A stretch of 64,000 nt of DNA from Paenibacillus macerans (GTDB lineage: Bacteria; Bacillota; Bacilli; Paenibacillales; Paenibacillaceae): the NCBI RefSeq assembly GCF_900454495.1, contig NZ_UGSI01000001.1, forward strand, positions 1,364,001 through 1,428,000. Direction: 5' to 3'. Both the position numbers and the translations under genes were made by a program. The notes under the pieces are model-generated. The model saw only the letters and a list, made by a program, of their open reading frames with translations, had not been told where the DNA came from and searched no databases. Of this stretch, positions 49,826-58,355 are shown piece after piece. Within the stretch, counting starts at the first letter, position 1. Each line of letters starts with the position of its first letter.

Positions 49826-50740
49826 TCAGGCTGCAGCCGCAAGGGACTGATTCGGTTGGCGTGCGATCAGCCGGCGGTAAGGAATCGCCGGAATTGCCAC
49901 ACACATGCGCAGCAACTTCTGCCGCAGCGTTTCTTCCGCTCCGGGCAGTCCTCCGGACAGGCGCAGCCGGCGGCGTATGGTGTATTCGTTCAGGTACGCC
50001 TGCAGATGCTTCAGTCCCAAGGCTCCATACGTACCCTTCAGCGATTCCCACGCCTCTCTCACCACTCTCCGCAAGGGCGCATATAGCCGAAAGGCCTGAG
50101 AGAACAACTGCACCGCCGATGTACGGACATCCACATGCCCGCCAATAAACACGGTTAGATCGCGACGGTTTGCCCTCTTTTCGCCTCCCCGCTTATGCGG
50201 CACCAGGCGGATTTTGACCTGCTCCGGCTCGCCCGACTCCGTGACCGTGCATCCCGCTACGACCGCCGAGGCGTACGGATGCGAAAGCTGACACCGGGAC
50301 GGATTACGCCCATACTGATCGCTGTTCACCTTCACGTCTCCGGAGAGCAGCTCCCGGGCATCGAACTCCCCCACGGCATGACGTATTTTGTGCAGCATCG
50401 ACCAGGCGGTTTTGTAGGTGACCCGGATCACCTTGCTCAGCCGCAGCGCCGAGATGCCGCCCGGGAGCAGGAATAAATCCAGGGCCTCGAACCACTTGAG
50501 CAAGGGCAGATGCGTTCCTTCAAAAATCGTGCCGACCAAAGGAGATGTTTGATGCTTGCACTTTCCGCACTCGAACAAAGGGATATGCCGGGAAGACAGA
50601 CGGCTGCACCGGGTGTAAGCGCAGCGCGGGCAGACGAAGCCGCTTGGCCACTTCATCGCGATCAGCGCCTCCATGCAGTCCTGCTCGCTGTTAAAACGGC
50701 TGCTGAATGGTTGAAGTTCCGTTTCCGTATTGACTTCCAT
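49826..50740 (-). CDS. IS1595-like transposase, copy 2, catalytic motif altered
   Basis: 304-residue protein almost colinear with copy 1 and agreeing at most positions. The zinc ribbon cysteines are kept (CPRCAYTRC, ECGKCKHQT). The same VKVNSDQYGRN replaces the usual Asp-Glu motif, and VVREAWESLKGTYG is kept. The start ATG at 50740 is chosen by analogy with copy 1; a frame extension upstream exists. The open frame is intact despite divergence, which suggests selection or recent movement. Confidence 0.75.
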   Translation of the reverse strand: MEVNTETELQPFSSRFNSEQDCMEALIAMKWPSGFVCPRCAYTRCSRLSSRHIPLFECGKCKHQTSPLVGTIFEGTHLPLLKWFEALDLFLLPGGISALRLSKVIRVTYKTAWSMLHKIRHAVGEFDARELLSGDVKVNSDQYGRNPSRCQLSHPYASAVVAGCTVTESGEPEQVKIRLVPHKRGGEKRANRRDLTVFIGGHVDVRTSAVQLFSQAFRLYAPLRRVVREAWESLKGTYGALGLKHLQAYLNEYTIRRRLRLSGGLPGAEETLRQKLLRMCVAIPAIPYRRLIARQPNQSLAAAA

Positions 50741-51015
50741 ATTCGCTCGCCCCCGAATCAAGAATACACGAACATAAATTCCATTTATTTCATTATACCA
50801 AACACGTGTTCTCTTATCAAGCCAAAAATCTCACCTGAACCGCCTCATTTTTTCCCCCTTTTTTTGTTTTTTGTTCTCTCTTTTTTGGAACCCTTGCTCT
50901 AACCCCCACCCCCTGCTCCCTGCTCCTGAAAGAAGGGGATAATCGTGCAAAGGCAGGCAGCAGGCAGGAACACCAAGGCAGGAACACCAAGACACAAACG
51001 CTATAGACAGCCACC

Positions 51016-51204
51016 TCAGTCCGTCATCCTGGAATCAATAGAGCCAAAGTCATCATTTATTTCTTCAAGCACCGATCTCGATTTTTGAGCTAAAAAACTT
51101 CTGAAGTGGCCTTCAGCATTGATCTTTCGACTGGTCTTGAGCTGAGGTAACAGCATTTCATATATAGACGCCTTGAATAGAGAAAACGAGGTCGAGTTTA
51201 CGAA
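51016..51204 (-). pseudogene. C-terminal gene fragment, unknown family
   Basis: A 62-codon open frame without a start codon reads with good coding character: LFKASIYEMLLPQLKTSRKI, then NAEGHFRSFLAQKSRSVLEE, ending SIDSRMTD and TGA at 51016. A stop lies directly before it, next to a large inverted repeat. It looks like the tail of a lost gene, perhaps from mobile DNA, adjacent to IS copy 2. I do not recognise the family. Confidence 0.4.
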
Positions 51205-51208
51205 TTAA

Positions 51209-51258
51209 AAGTGAACTCCTCGAAAGCAGGATTCTGCTAAATTAAGAGGAGTTCACTT
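51209..51258. repeat. Perfect 13-bp inverted repeat
   Basis: AAGTGAACTCCTC and GAGGAGTTCACTT, with an inner AGCAG/CTGCT pair. It lies between the gene fragment and the ABC transporter. It may be a terminator or the end of an old element. From 51259 to 51322 nothing else is seen. Confidence 0.6.
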
Positions 51259-51322
51259 GATATCAGAAGAAAAAATATGGTGAAGTGAAATAAAAACATA
51301 TGAGGATACTAGCTTAAAGGCA

Positions 51323-52045
51323 CTACAGCACTTTGCTTAAAAAATCCTTCGTGCGCTGGTGCTGCGGCGCGCCAAACACCTGCTGCGGCGTCCCCTGCTC
51401 GAGAATCACGCCCTGATCCATGAACAGGATGCGGTCGCCGACCTCGCGGGCAAAGCCCATTTCATGGGTGACGATGACCATCGTCATCCCCCGTTCCGCC
51501 AGGCTCTTCATCACGTCCAGCACCTCGCCGACCATTTCCGGGTCAAGCGCCGAAGTAGGCTCGTCAAACAGCATGACGTGCGGCTCCATCGCCAGCGCGC
51601 GGGCGATCGCGATCCGCTGCTTCTGTCCGCCGGATAGTTGGGCAGGATACGCGTTCCGCTTATCCTCCAGTCCGACCGTCCGCAGCAGTTCAACGGCGAT
51701 CTTCTCCGCTGAGCTTTTCTCCATTTTTTTCACGCGAACCGGAGCCAACGTAATGTTGTCGATCACCGTTTTGTGCGGGAACAGGTTGAAATGTTGAAAC
51801 ACCATGCCCATTTTCTCCCGGGTTTTGTTGATGTTGTGGCCCTTCCCGGTAATCGATTCGCCTTCAAACCGGATTTCGCCTTCCGTCGGAACCTCGAGCA
51901 GGTTCAGACAGCGCAGAAACGTACTTTTCCCCGAGCCGCTGGGGCCGATGACGACGACGACTTCGCCTTTGGAAATCTCCAGGTCGATCCCCTTCAAAAT
52001 GTGCAATTGGCCGAATTTTTTATGCAAACCTTTAACGGTGATCAC
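51323..52045 (-). CDS. Polar amino-acid ABC transporter ATP-binding protein
   Basis: 240-residue GlnQ-type ATPase: Walker A GPSGSGKST (residues about 32-40), signature LSGGQKQR, Walker B VMLFDEPTSALDPE and the His switch VTHEMGFA. It powers uptake of a polar amino acid. It overlaps the permease gene by 14 nt. Last gene of a binding protein-permease-ATPase operon. Substrate glutamine or cystine type; not resolvable. Confidence 0.93.
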   Translation of the reverse strand: MITVKGLHKKFGQLHILKGIDLEISKGEVVVVIGPSGSGKSTFLRCLNLLEVPTEGEIRFEGESITGKGHNINKTREKMGMVFQHFNLFPHKTVIDNITLAPVRVKKMEKSSAEKIAVELLRTVGLEDKRNAYPAQLSGGQKQRIAIARALAMEPHVMLFDEPTSALDPEMVGEVLDVMKSLAERGMTMVIVTHEMGFAREVGDRILFMDQGVILEQGTPQQVFGAPQHQRTKDFLSKVL

Positions 52046-52694
52046 TGGTCTTCAACTTCCTTTCGAACACGCCCAAAATACGGGACAGCGTAAATGTCAA
52101 AATAAAGTACATGATCGCGATGATCAGGTACGGCGTCATGCCGTCGTACGTAATGGTCACGACCGATTGCGCCTGGAAAATCAGCTCGGCCGTCCCGATG
52201 ATCGATACAATGGACGATTCTTTGATGATCGTGATGAATTCGTTGCCGATCGCGGGAAGCACCGATTTGATCGCTTGGGGGATGATGATATGCCGCATCG
52301 CCATTCCCTTGGTCATCCCAAGCGATCGTGCGGCCTCCCCTTGCCCGCGGTCCACGCCTTGGATGCCGGCGCGGAATATTTCCGCCAAATAAGCCGAACT
52401 GTTGATCGACAGTGTAATCGCCCCGGACTGGATCGGCGAAAAGTTGATGTCGAACATAAACGCAAACCCATAGTGAATGATCAGCAGCTGCACCATCATC
52501 GGCGTGCCGCGCAAGAATTCCACCCAGGCATGGCCGAGAAAACGCACGATCCCCCAAGGAGACATGCGCAAGAGTGCGATGATCAGCCCCAGGAAAAAGC
52601 CGCAGACCACGCTGATCGCCGCCAGAAGCAGCGTATACTGCACACCGGCGAGAAAATAACTTCGGTATTCCATAAACATCGAAATCAAATTCAT
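52032..52694 (-). CDS. Polar amino-acid ABC transporter permease
   Basis: 220-residue membrane protein of the HisM/GlnP family with about five helices and the EAA-type loop GQGEAARSLGMTKGMAMRHI contacting the ATPase. RGTPMMVQLLIIHYG near the middle is typical. It lies 98 nt after the binding-protein gene, separated by a strong hairpin. Confidence 0.92.
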   Translation of the reverse strand: MNLISMFMEYRSYFLAGVQYTLLLAAISVVCGFFLGLIIALLRMSPWGIVRFLGHAWVEFLRGTPMMVQLLIIHYGFAFMFDINFSPIQSGAITLSINSSAYLAEIFRAGIQGVDRGQGEAARSLGMTKGMAMRHIIIPQAIKSVLPAIGNEFITIIKESSIVSIIGTAELIFQAQSVVTITYDGMTPYLIIAIMYFILTFTLSRILGVFERKLKTSDHR

Positions 52695-52735
52695 AAAGCC
52701 TTCATTCCTCCTCGTTTACCTCAAACCCTTACGCA

Positions 52736-52775
52736 AAAAAACAGAAAATAGCGAAATGGGCTTCGCTATTTTCTG
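52736..52775 (-). terminator. Intra-operon hairpin
   Basis: CAGAAAATAGCGAA and TTCGCTATTTTCTG, perfect 14-bp stem; the minus strand continues TTTTTTT. Located between binding-protein and permease genes, so it probably reduces transcription of the downstream genes. Confidence 0.88.
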
Positions 52776-52792
52776 CAGGTTGCAATCCGCCA

Positions 52793-53647
52793 TTATTTCT
52801 CAGCCAGTTCACTCGCTTCGGTGACGAACTTATCGATGCTGCCGTCGGCAATCAAGCGGTCCAGCGTGGAATTCACCTGATCCAACAGCTCCTTGTTGCC
52901 TTTCTTCACGCCGATCACGTAACCTTCGTCTTCGTTTTCCGGTGTAGCGTCGGTAATGACAATCCCTTTGACGTTCTTGACGAACGATTTCGCTACAGGG
53001 CCTTCCAGTATCGCCGCATCGACGCGGTTGGTATTAAGCTGCATGACGATATCGCTGATTTTGGCCAGCGAAGTCAGTTTGGCGTTCGGAATTTTCTTAG
53101 CCATTTCTTCCTGGATAGAACCCTGCTGCACGCCGATCTTAGCGCCCTCCAGCGATTCCATGGTGGCGAATTTGTCTTTATCCGCCTCGCGGGTGACTAC
53201 CGCCTGTTCGGCTTTATAGTAAATTTTCGACATATCGATTTGCTTAGCGCGCTCCGGCGTCGGACTTAAACCCGAGATAACCAAATCTACCCGGCCGCTC
53301 GCCAGCTCGTTAAGCAGGGAGTCGAACTTCAAATCCTTAATCTCCAGCTTCGCGCCCATGTCTTTGGCGATTTCTTTGGCGATCTCGACATCGAAGCCGA
53401 CGATTTCATCCTCGCCCTGCTCGTTTTTAATATGGAACTCGTACGGCGGGAAATCCGCGCTCATGCCAATCGTTAATGTTTTGTCCGTTTCGTTCGTGTC
53501 GGGTTCGGCCGCTTGTGCACCGTTTTGCGTCGTTTGACCGGCCTTGTTGCCGGCCTGACCCGCGCCGTTATTTTTTTCCTGTCCGCAGGCCGCCAACACG
53601 AAAGTCAGCATCAAGACAGCTGTTAGTAATATGCCCCATTTTTTCAT
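52793..53647 (-). CDS. Amino-acid ABC transporter substrate-binding lipoprotein
   Basis: 284-residue extracellular binding protein. The signal peptide ends in lipobox VLAAC, followed by an Asn/Gly-rich tether. The SBP_bac_3 domain begins at LTIGMSADFPPYEF and contains GFDVEIAKEIAKDMG and DLVISGLSPTPER. The start is ATG at 53647 behind AGGAGAG. First gene of the transporter operon. Confidence 0.92.
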   Translation of the reverse strand: MKKWGILLTAVLMLTFVLAACGQEKNNGAGQAGNKAGQTTQNGAQAAEPDTNETDKTLTIGMSADFPPYEFHIKNEQGEDEIVGFDVEIAKEIAKDMGAKLEIKDLKFDSLLNELASGRVDLVISGLSPTPERAKQIDMSKIYYKAEQAVVTREADKDKFATMESLEGAKIGVQQGSIQEEMAKKIPNAKLTSLAKISDIVMQLNTNRVDAAILEGPVAKSFVKNVKGIVITDATPENEDEGYVIGVKKGNKELLDQVNSTLDRLIADGSIDKFVTEASELAEK

Positions 53648-53820
53648 TCGTCTCTCTCCTGTCCTTTTCTTCACAAATTAATAACGTGATCATTACTGGG
53701 CTAATTATAAATCAGTTTGTATATATATGCAAAGGATTTTCGTGCCATTCATCAGATTTTCACACATATCCGGCCTCCGCTCTGCCAGCGCCCCTCCAAT
53801 TATAATACTTTGGTCAATTA

Positions 53821-54666
53821 TCACCGCTTTACTCTCGGCCATTTATGGTACGGTACATATTGAACCATGGTTTGATAAACAATCCCCCATTGCTCTTCAT
53901 TGAGCGTACCGACAGGTTTTTCATTTTCGATGTTCAGCTTTCTCCGCAATAGCTTCATTTGCGGCGGTGTGAAAATTCCGCGAAAAGCAAACTCAATCGG
54001 GGATTCCGGTTGCTTGAGCGCATATTCGGCAAGCCCGAGAAAAACGCTGTAGCCTTTTTGCGGTAATACAGGTGCCCGTTTTCGAGTGATCATTACCATG
54101 GCCGAGTCCACACTTGGCGGCGGAGAGAAATCATCTCTCGATATTGCTTTGACAAAACGAATATCAAACCACATTTTCCAAACTAGAACATAAGAATTTT
54201 TCATGAATTTTGCGGTGAAGCGCCTGGCCGCTCCCTTTTCCATGATGATGATGCCCCTTTGCAAACCGCTTGCAGGATTGTTCAGCAGCAGCTTCATAAT
54301 GGGCGTTGTGATCGAATACGGAATATTGGAGACAACAATAAACTTTTCTTTTGGCAAACGGATTTTCATAATATCTTGATGAATCACGATGGTATTGGGC
54401 TGATTTGCCGTTTTCTCCTTGAGGATCTCGACAAATCGGGCATCATATTCTACCGCCAATACCTTTTTGGCTTGTTGATTCAGCACCGTCGTCAAAGCGC
54501 CCTTTCCGGCTCCCAGCTCTAAAACCGTGTCTTCACCTCCGACCTTTGCCCGATCCACAATTTCATAAAGCAACTTTTTATTGTGCATTAAATGCTGTCC
54601 GGAAAAATTGGGAGGCTCCCCGCGGCTTAGCTTTCTTCCACTGTACTTATGCTTTCTTTTGGTCAT
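53821..54666 (-). CDS. erm: 23S rRNA (adenine-2058-N6)-methyltransferase, ErmD-like
   Basis: 281-residue rRNA methylase giving macrolide-lincosamide-streptogramin B resistance by methylating A2058. SAM site LELGAGKGALTTVL (residues about 50-63), catalytic NIPYSITTPIM, and the basic N-terminus KRKHKYSGRKLSRGEPPNFS, followed by GQHLMHN, are Erm motifs. ATG at 54666 follows AAAGGTGG. The leader peptide upstream is almost that of ermD, so regulation by macrolide-stalled ribosomes is expected. No transposon surrounds it. Confidence 0.93.
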   Translation of the reverse strand: MTKRKHKYSGRKLSRGEPPNFSGQHLMHNKKLLYEIVDRAKVGGEDTVLELGAGKGALTTVLNQQAKKVLAVEYDARFVEILKEKTANQPNTIVIHQDIMKIRLPKEKFIVVSNIPYSITTPIMKLLLNNPASGLQRGIIIMEKGAARRFTAKFMKNSYVLVWKMWFDIRFVKAISRDDFSPPPSVDSAMVMITRKRAPVLPQKGYSVFLGLAEYALKQPESPIEFAFRGIFTPPQMKLLRRKLNIENEKPVGTLNEEQWGIVYQTMVQYVPYHKWPRVKR

Positions 54667-54686
54667 ATGATCTCCACCTTTCGCAA

Positions 54687-54716
54687 TAAAAAAATCACAG
54701 GCAATCCGCCTGTGAT
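54687..54716 (-). terminator. Terminator 2 of the erm attenuator
   Basis: ATCACAGGC-GGATT-GCCTGTGAT followed by TTTTTTT on the minus strand, directly before the erm ribosome binding site. Confidence 0.85.
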
Positions 54717-54789
54717 CAGAGTAAAGGGAAGAAGACCCATCCTAATTCGAATTAGAGGGTTAGCTGAAGAAAGCTGTCGCCAAATAAAA

Positions 54790-54822
54790 ATAAAAAAGAA
54801 AGGCAAAGTGAGCTGCCTTTCT
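54790..54822 (-). terminator. Terminator 1 of the erm attenuator
   Basis: AGAAAGGCA / TGCCTTTCT followed by TTTTTATTTTT on the minus strand. Confidence 0.8.
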
Positions 54823-54852
54823 GCATAATTACATATTTCTATGCGCAAATGA

Positions 54853-54981
54853 GGATTATTAAAAAAGGACAGACTTATCCCGTTTACTCCGTATACACAA
54901 ACGGAGCCTTTGAACGTATTAAATTAACGGTTCAAAGTTGGGAAACGAAGTCTTATCGATTGTGTCACTTTTTAATAATCC
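54853..54981 (-). promoter_or_regulatory. Long-range pairing in the erm leader
   Basis: GGATTATTAAAAA at the leader-peptide start (54969-54981) can pair with TTTTTTAATAATCC at 54853-54866, with GTGAC/GTC extending it. An inner pair CTTTGAAC/GTTCAAAG lies at 54907-54936. These could switch with the terminators. Confidence 0.6.
54924..54968 (-). CDS. Erm leader peptide (ErmDL-like)
   Basis: 14-codon leader starting at GTG 54968: MTQSIRLRFPTLNR. It differs from the known ErmDL peptide (MTHSMRLRFPTLNQ) at three positions and keeps the RLR arrest motif at residues 6-8. GGAGG lies 11 nt upstream. Macrolide-bound ribosomes would stall here and relieve the attenuator. Confidence 0.9.
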   Translation of the reverse strand: MTQSIRLRFPTLNR

Positions 54982-55010
54982 TCCTTAAAGTTTTTAAAAT
55001 TACAATGCAG

Positions 55011-55039
55011 ATTATATAAGGCCATTAAATAAAAGTCAA
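55011..55039 (-). promoter_or_regulatory. Sigma-A promoter of the erm operon
   Basis: TTGACT at 55034-55039, 17 nt, TATAAT at 55011-55016. Confidence 0.85.
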
Positions 55040-55156
55040 GTATACCGGCCCTTCTCGACCGGCTAACCTGTCACCCCCGGTTCATGCTCCGCGGAAAGTT
55101 TGGGAATAATGGGACCATGAAACCAATACTCGATGAGAAAAAGGAGGCGTCGCCCC

Positions 55157-56902
55157 GTGCTGCTTGAAGCGCTTTATCATGTCCCCCGGGACAAGTGGGC
55201 CTACGCCTACGACCCGGCAACGATTCATCTTCGCATCCGCACGAAACGGGATGATGTGGAGCGGGTTTTCGCCCTGACGGGCGACAAATACGACTGGAAA
55301 GGCACCTATCAGGAGCTGGCGATGGAAAAAGCGGCGCATGACCGGATGTTCGACTATTGGGAGGTGTCGGTCCGGCCAAGATTCAAGCGACTGTCGTACG
55401 CCTTTAAACTGGTAGCCGGAGCCGAAACGGTATACATGCAGGATTCGGGGATTCAAACGGAGGAGCCGACCCCTCCCGGCGAGTTGTTCGAATTCCCGTA
55501 TATCCACGAGATCGAGGTGTTTAAAGTCCCGGAATGGGCCAAACAGGCGGTCTTTTATCAAATTATGCCGGAGCGGTTCGCCAACGGGGATCCGTCCAAC
55601 GATCCGAAACCCGTTGAGGCCTGGGGCGGAAAGCCGACCCGGGAAAATTACTTCGGCGGCGATCTGCAGGGCGTCCTTGACCATCTCGACGATCTGGTCG
55701 ACCTCGGCATCACGGCTATCTATTTCACGCCTCTGTTTGCCGCGCCCTCCAATCACAAATACGATACGATGGATTACAAAAAGGTCGACCCGCACTTCGG
55801 CGACAATGCGCTGCTGAAAAAGGTCGTCGAATGCTGCCACGAACGGGGCATCCGCGTCGTGCTTGACGCCGTGTTCAACCATTGCGGCGAGCAGTTTCCG
55901 CCGTTTCAGGACGTGCTGAAGAACGGGGCCGCTTCTCCATACGCCGACTGGTTCCATGTCAACCAGTTCCCGGCCCGCGTGGAAAACGGATTTCCTACGT
56001 ACGATACGTTCGGTTTTTTTCCGAAAATGCCTAAATTCAACACCGCCAACCCCCGGCTGAAGGAATATTTGCTTGGCGTCGCCGAGTACTGGATCAAAGA
56101 GATCAAACTGGACGGCTGGCGGCTTGATGTGGCCAACGAAATCGACCATCATTTTTGGCGCGAATTCCGCCAGGTCGTCAAAAAGGCCAACCCGGACGCC
56201 TACCTGATCGGCGAGGTTTGGAGCGATTCGCTCAATTGGCTGCTTGGGGATCAATTCGATTCGGTCATGAATTATCCGTTTGCCGACAAGGTGCTGGAAT
56301 TTTTTAACGGCGGGATGGACGGCTGCGCGTTTTCCGATGAAATGGGTGCCCTGATTATGCGTTATCCCCAGCAAACGAACGAAGTCGTGTTCAACATGCT
56401 GTGCAGCCACGACACCCCCCGCCTGCTGACCCGGGTCGGCGGCGACAAGCGCAAACTGAAGCTTTGCGTCGTGTTTTTGTTTACGTACATCGGGACGCCG
56501 TGCGTGTTTTACGGCGATGAGATCGGCCTGACCGGCGAGGGGGACCCGGATTGCCGCAAATGCATGGAATGGGACCGCAGCAAGCAGGACCGGGAGCTGT
56601 ACGACTTCTACAAATTGATGATCGCGCTCCGCAAAAAACATATCGCGCTGCGGCAGGGACGTTTCCGTTTTCTTCATGCCGAACACGGGGATCCGTGCAT
56701 CATTTATGAACGCATGGACGAGCTCATGCATTTTACGGTCTGGATGAACAATACGCCCGAACCGCGAACTTTAACCCATCCGATGCAGACAAGCGATTGG
56801 CGCGACGGCCTTACCGAAGAGCCGGTCGCGCCCGCGGGCGGGGTCATGAACGTATCGCTCGACCCCTACGGCTTCCGCATTTTGTACCGGCGTTTAAAAT
56901 GA
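55157..56902 (+). CDS. GH13 alpha-glycosidase (neopullulanase / maltogenic amylase type)
   Basis: 581-residue cytoplasmic alpha-amylase-family enzyme. The N-terminal beta domain (residues 1-125) is CBM34-like, and the barrel starts at AVFYQIMPERFANGD. Catalytic residues are Asp in DGWRLDVANE, Glu in LIGEVWSD and Asp in LCSHDTPR. No signal peptide, so it probably acts on internal maltodextrin or cyclodextrin. The start is GTG at 55157 with AAGGAGG nine bases upstream. Convergent with glgA. Confidence 0.92.
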   Translation: MLLEALYHVPRDKWAYAYDPATIHLRIRTKRDDVERVFALTGDKYDWKGTYQELAMEKAAHDRMFDYWEVSVRPRFKRLSYAFKLVAGAETVYMQDSGIQTEEPTPPGELFEFPYIHEIEVFKVPEWAKQAVFYQIMPERFANGDPSNDPKPVEAWGGKPTRENYFGGDLQGVLDHLDDLVDLGITAIYFTPLFAAPSNHKYDTMDYKKVDPHFGDNALLKKVVECCHERGIRVVLDAVFNHCGEQFPPFQDVLKNGAASPYADWFHVNQFPARVENGFPTYDTFGFFPKMPKFNTANPRLKEYLLGVAEYWIKEIKLDGWRLDVANEIDHHFWREFRQVVKKANPDAYLIGEVWSDSLNWLLGDQFDSVMNYPFADKVLEFFNGGMDGCAFSDEMGALIMRYPQQTNEVVFNMLCSHDTPRLLTRVGGDKRKLKLCVVFLFTYIGTPCVFYGDEIGLTGEGDPDCRKCMEWDRSKQDRELYDFYKLMIALRKKHIALRQGRFRFLHAEHGDPCIIYERMDELMHFTVWMNNTPEPRTLTHPMQTSDWRDGLTEEPVAPAGGVMNVSLDPYGFRILYRRLK

Positions 56903-56918
56903 ACCGGAAGAAGCAAAC

Positions 56919-58355
56919 TCAATCATTCGCCTTTATCGTCCGGTAAATATCGGCATACCGGGCGGCCGAAGCGCTCCAGCTGTAATCCCCGGCGAACGCG
57001 TTCGCCGCGATTTGGCTCCAGCGCTTAGGATCGCGGTAAAAGCCGGCCGCTCTGCGCAGCGTGTACAGCATATCGTGCGCGTTGTAATTGCGGAACGTAA
57101 ACCCGTTCCCTTCGCCGGTAAATTCGTTATAGGCCCGCACCGTATCGTTTAACCCGCCCGTTTCCCGCACGACGGGCACAGCCCCGTACCTAAGCGCGAG
57201 GAGCTGGCTGATGCCGCAGGGCTCGAACCGCGAAGGCATGAGAAACAGATCGCTGCCGGCGTACATGCGGCGCGCCAGCGCGTCGTTGAATTTGATCTGG
57301 GCGGACATTTTACCGGGATGTCTGTGAGCGGCTTCCCGGAACCAATCCTCATATCCATGATCGCCTGTGCCCAGAAGGGCGAATTGAACCTCGTCCCCTT
57401 CCAGCCATTCGTCCAAAACCCGGATGACGAGATCGAGTCCCTTCGGCTCCACAAGCCGGGTGATCATCGAAACCAGCGGGATATGCGGCGCTACATTCAG
57501 CCCGAGCTCCTGTTGAAGCACGGGCTTGTTGGCCTGCTTTTGCGAGAGGTTGTTGCGGTAGCGGGCAAACAGCTCAAGATCGGTTTCGGGATTGTAGACG
57601 CTCTTGTCAATCCCGTTCACGATGCCGGTGAGCCGGCTTCCCAGCGACCGCAGCAGACCGTCCATGCCGTAGCCGTAATGCTCCGTTTTAATCTCCTCCG
57701 CATAGGTCGGGCTAACCGTCGTCACATGATCGGCGAACACGAGCCCGGCCTTCATAAAGCTGACATTGCCGTAATATTCCACGGCGTCCGCATGCAGGTA
57801 AGACTTCGGCAGTCCAAGTAAATCGCCAAGCACTTCGGGCGGAAATATCCCCTGGTACAGCAAATTGTGAACGGTGTAAACGGTCCGGATGCCTTGATGG
57901 AACGGGCTGTCTTGATAATGCTCCCTAAGCAGCAGCGGCACCATCGCCGTGTGCCAGTCATGGCAGTGAATGACGTCGGGGACGAATCCGATCAGCGGCA
58001 AAATTTCCAGCACCGCCCGGTTCAAAAAGGCGAAGCGCTCGCCGTCGTCCCAATGGCCATAAACGCCTTCCCGGCCAAAGTAATATTCGTTGTCGATAAA
58101 ATAGACCGGCACGCCTTCCCAATTCAGGGCTTCCACGCCCCCGTACTGGCGGCGCCAGCCTACGGGGACGGTTACCGCTCCGAGATGCTTCATGCGCTCC
58201 GTATACTCCCCGGGGATTTCCCGGTATTTCGGAAGCACGATCCGCACATCATGCCCGGCGGCGGTCAAAGCTTTCGGCAGCGCTCCAATGACGTCGGCCA
58301 GACCTCCCGTTTTTATAAAAGGGGCCGCTTCCGCGGCGGCAAAGCAGATGTTCAA
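56919..58355 (-). CDS. glgA: Glycogen synthase
   Basis: 478-residue GT5 enzyme extending alpha-1,4-glucan from ADP-glucose. KTGGLADVIGALPKAL at residues 15-30 binds ADP-glucose; MPSRFEPCGISQLLALRYG is the C-terminal donor site. The start is TTG at 58355 (behind AAGGAGGGG), overlapping the glgB stop by 4 nt. Confidence 0.95.
   Translation of the reverse strand: MNICFAAAEAAPFIKTGGLADVIGALPKALTAAGHDVRIVLPKYREIPGEYTERMKHLGAVTVPVGWRRQYGGVEALNWEGVPVYFIDNEYYFGREGVYGHWDDGERFAFLNRAVLEILPLIGFVPDVIHCHDWHTAMVPLLLREHYQDSPFHQGIRTVYTVHNLLYQGIFPPEVLGDLLGLPKSYLHADAVEYYGNVSFMKAGLVFADHVTTVSPTYAEEIKTEHYGYGMDGLLRSLGSRLTGIVNGIDKSVYNPETDLELFARYRNNLSQKQANKPVLQQELGLNVAPHIPLVSMITRLVEPKGLDLVIRVLDEWLEGDEVQFALLGTGDHGYEDWFREAAHRHPGKMSAQIKFNDALARRMYAGSDLFLMPSRFEPCGISQLLALRYGAVPVVRETGGLNDTVRAYNEFTGEGNGFTFRNYNAHDMLYTLRRAAGFYRDPKRWSQIAANAFAGDYSWSASAARYADIYRTIKAND

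Larger units (their letters stand above)
49555..50952 (-). mobile_element. IS1595-like insertion element, copy 2
   Basis: About 1.40 kb between CTTTGCACGATTATCCC-type inverted ends, same organisation as copy 1: promoter (TTGATA, 17 nt, TATAAT), transposase-like gene, repeat array. Similarity to copy 1 continues outside the ends to about 49531 and 51000. Confidence 0.75.

Noticed and set aside
55082..56731. Open frame of 549 codons on the minus strand
   Set aside because: Opposite the GH13 gene, whose catalytic motifs are intact; the antisense translation has no recognisable domain.
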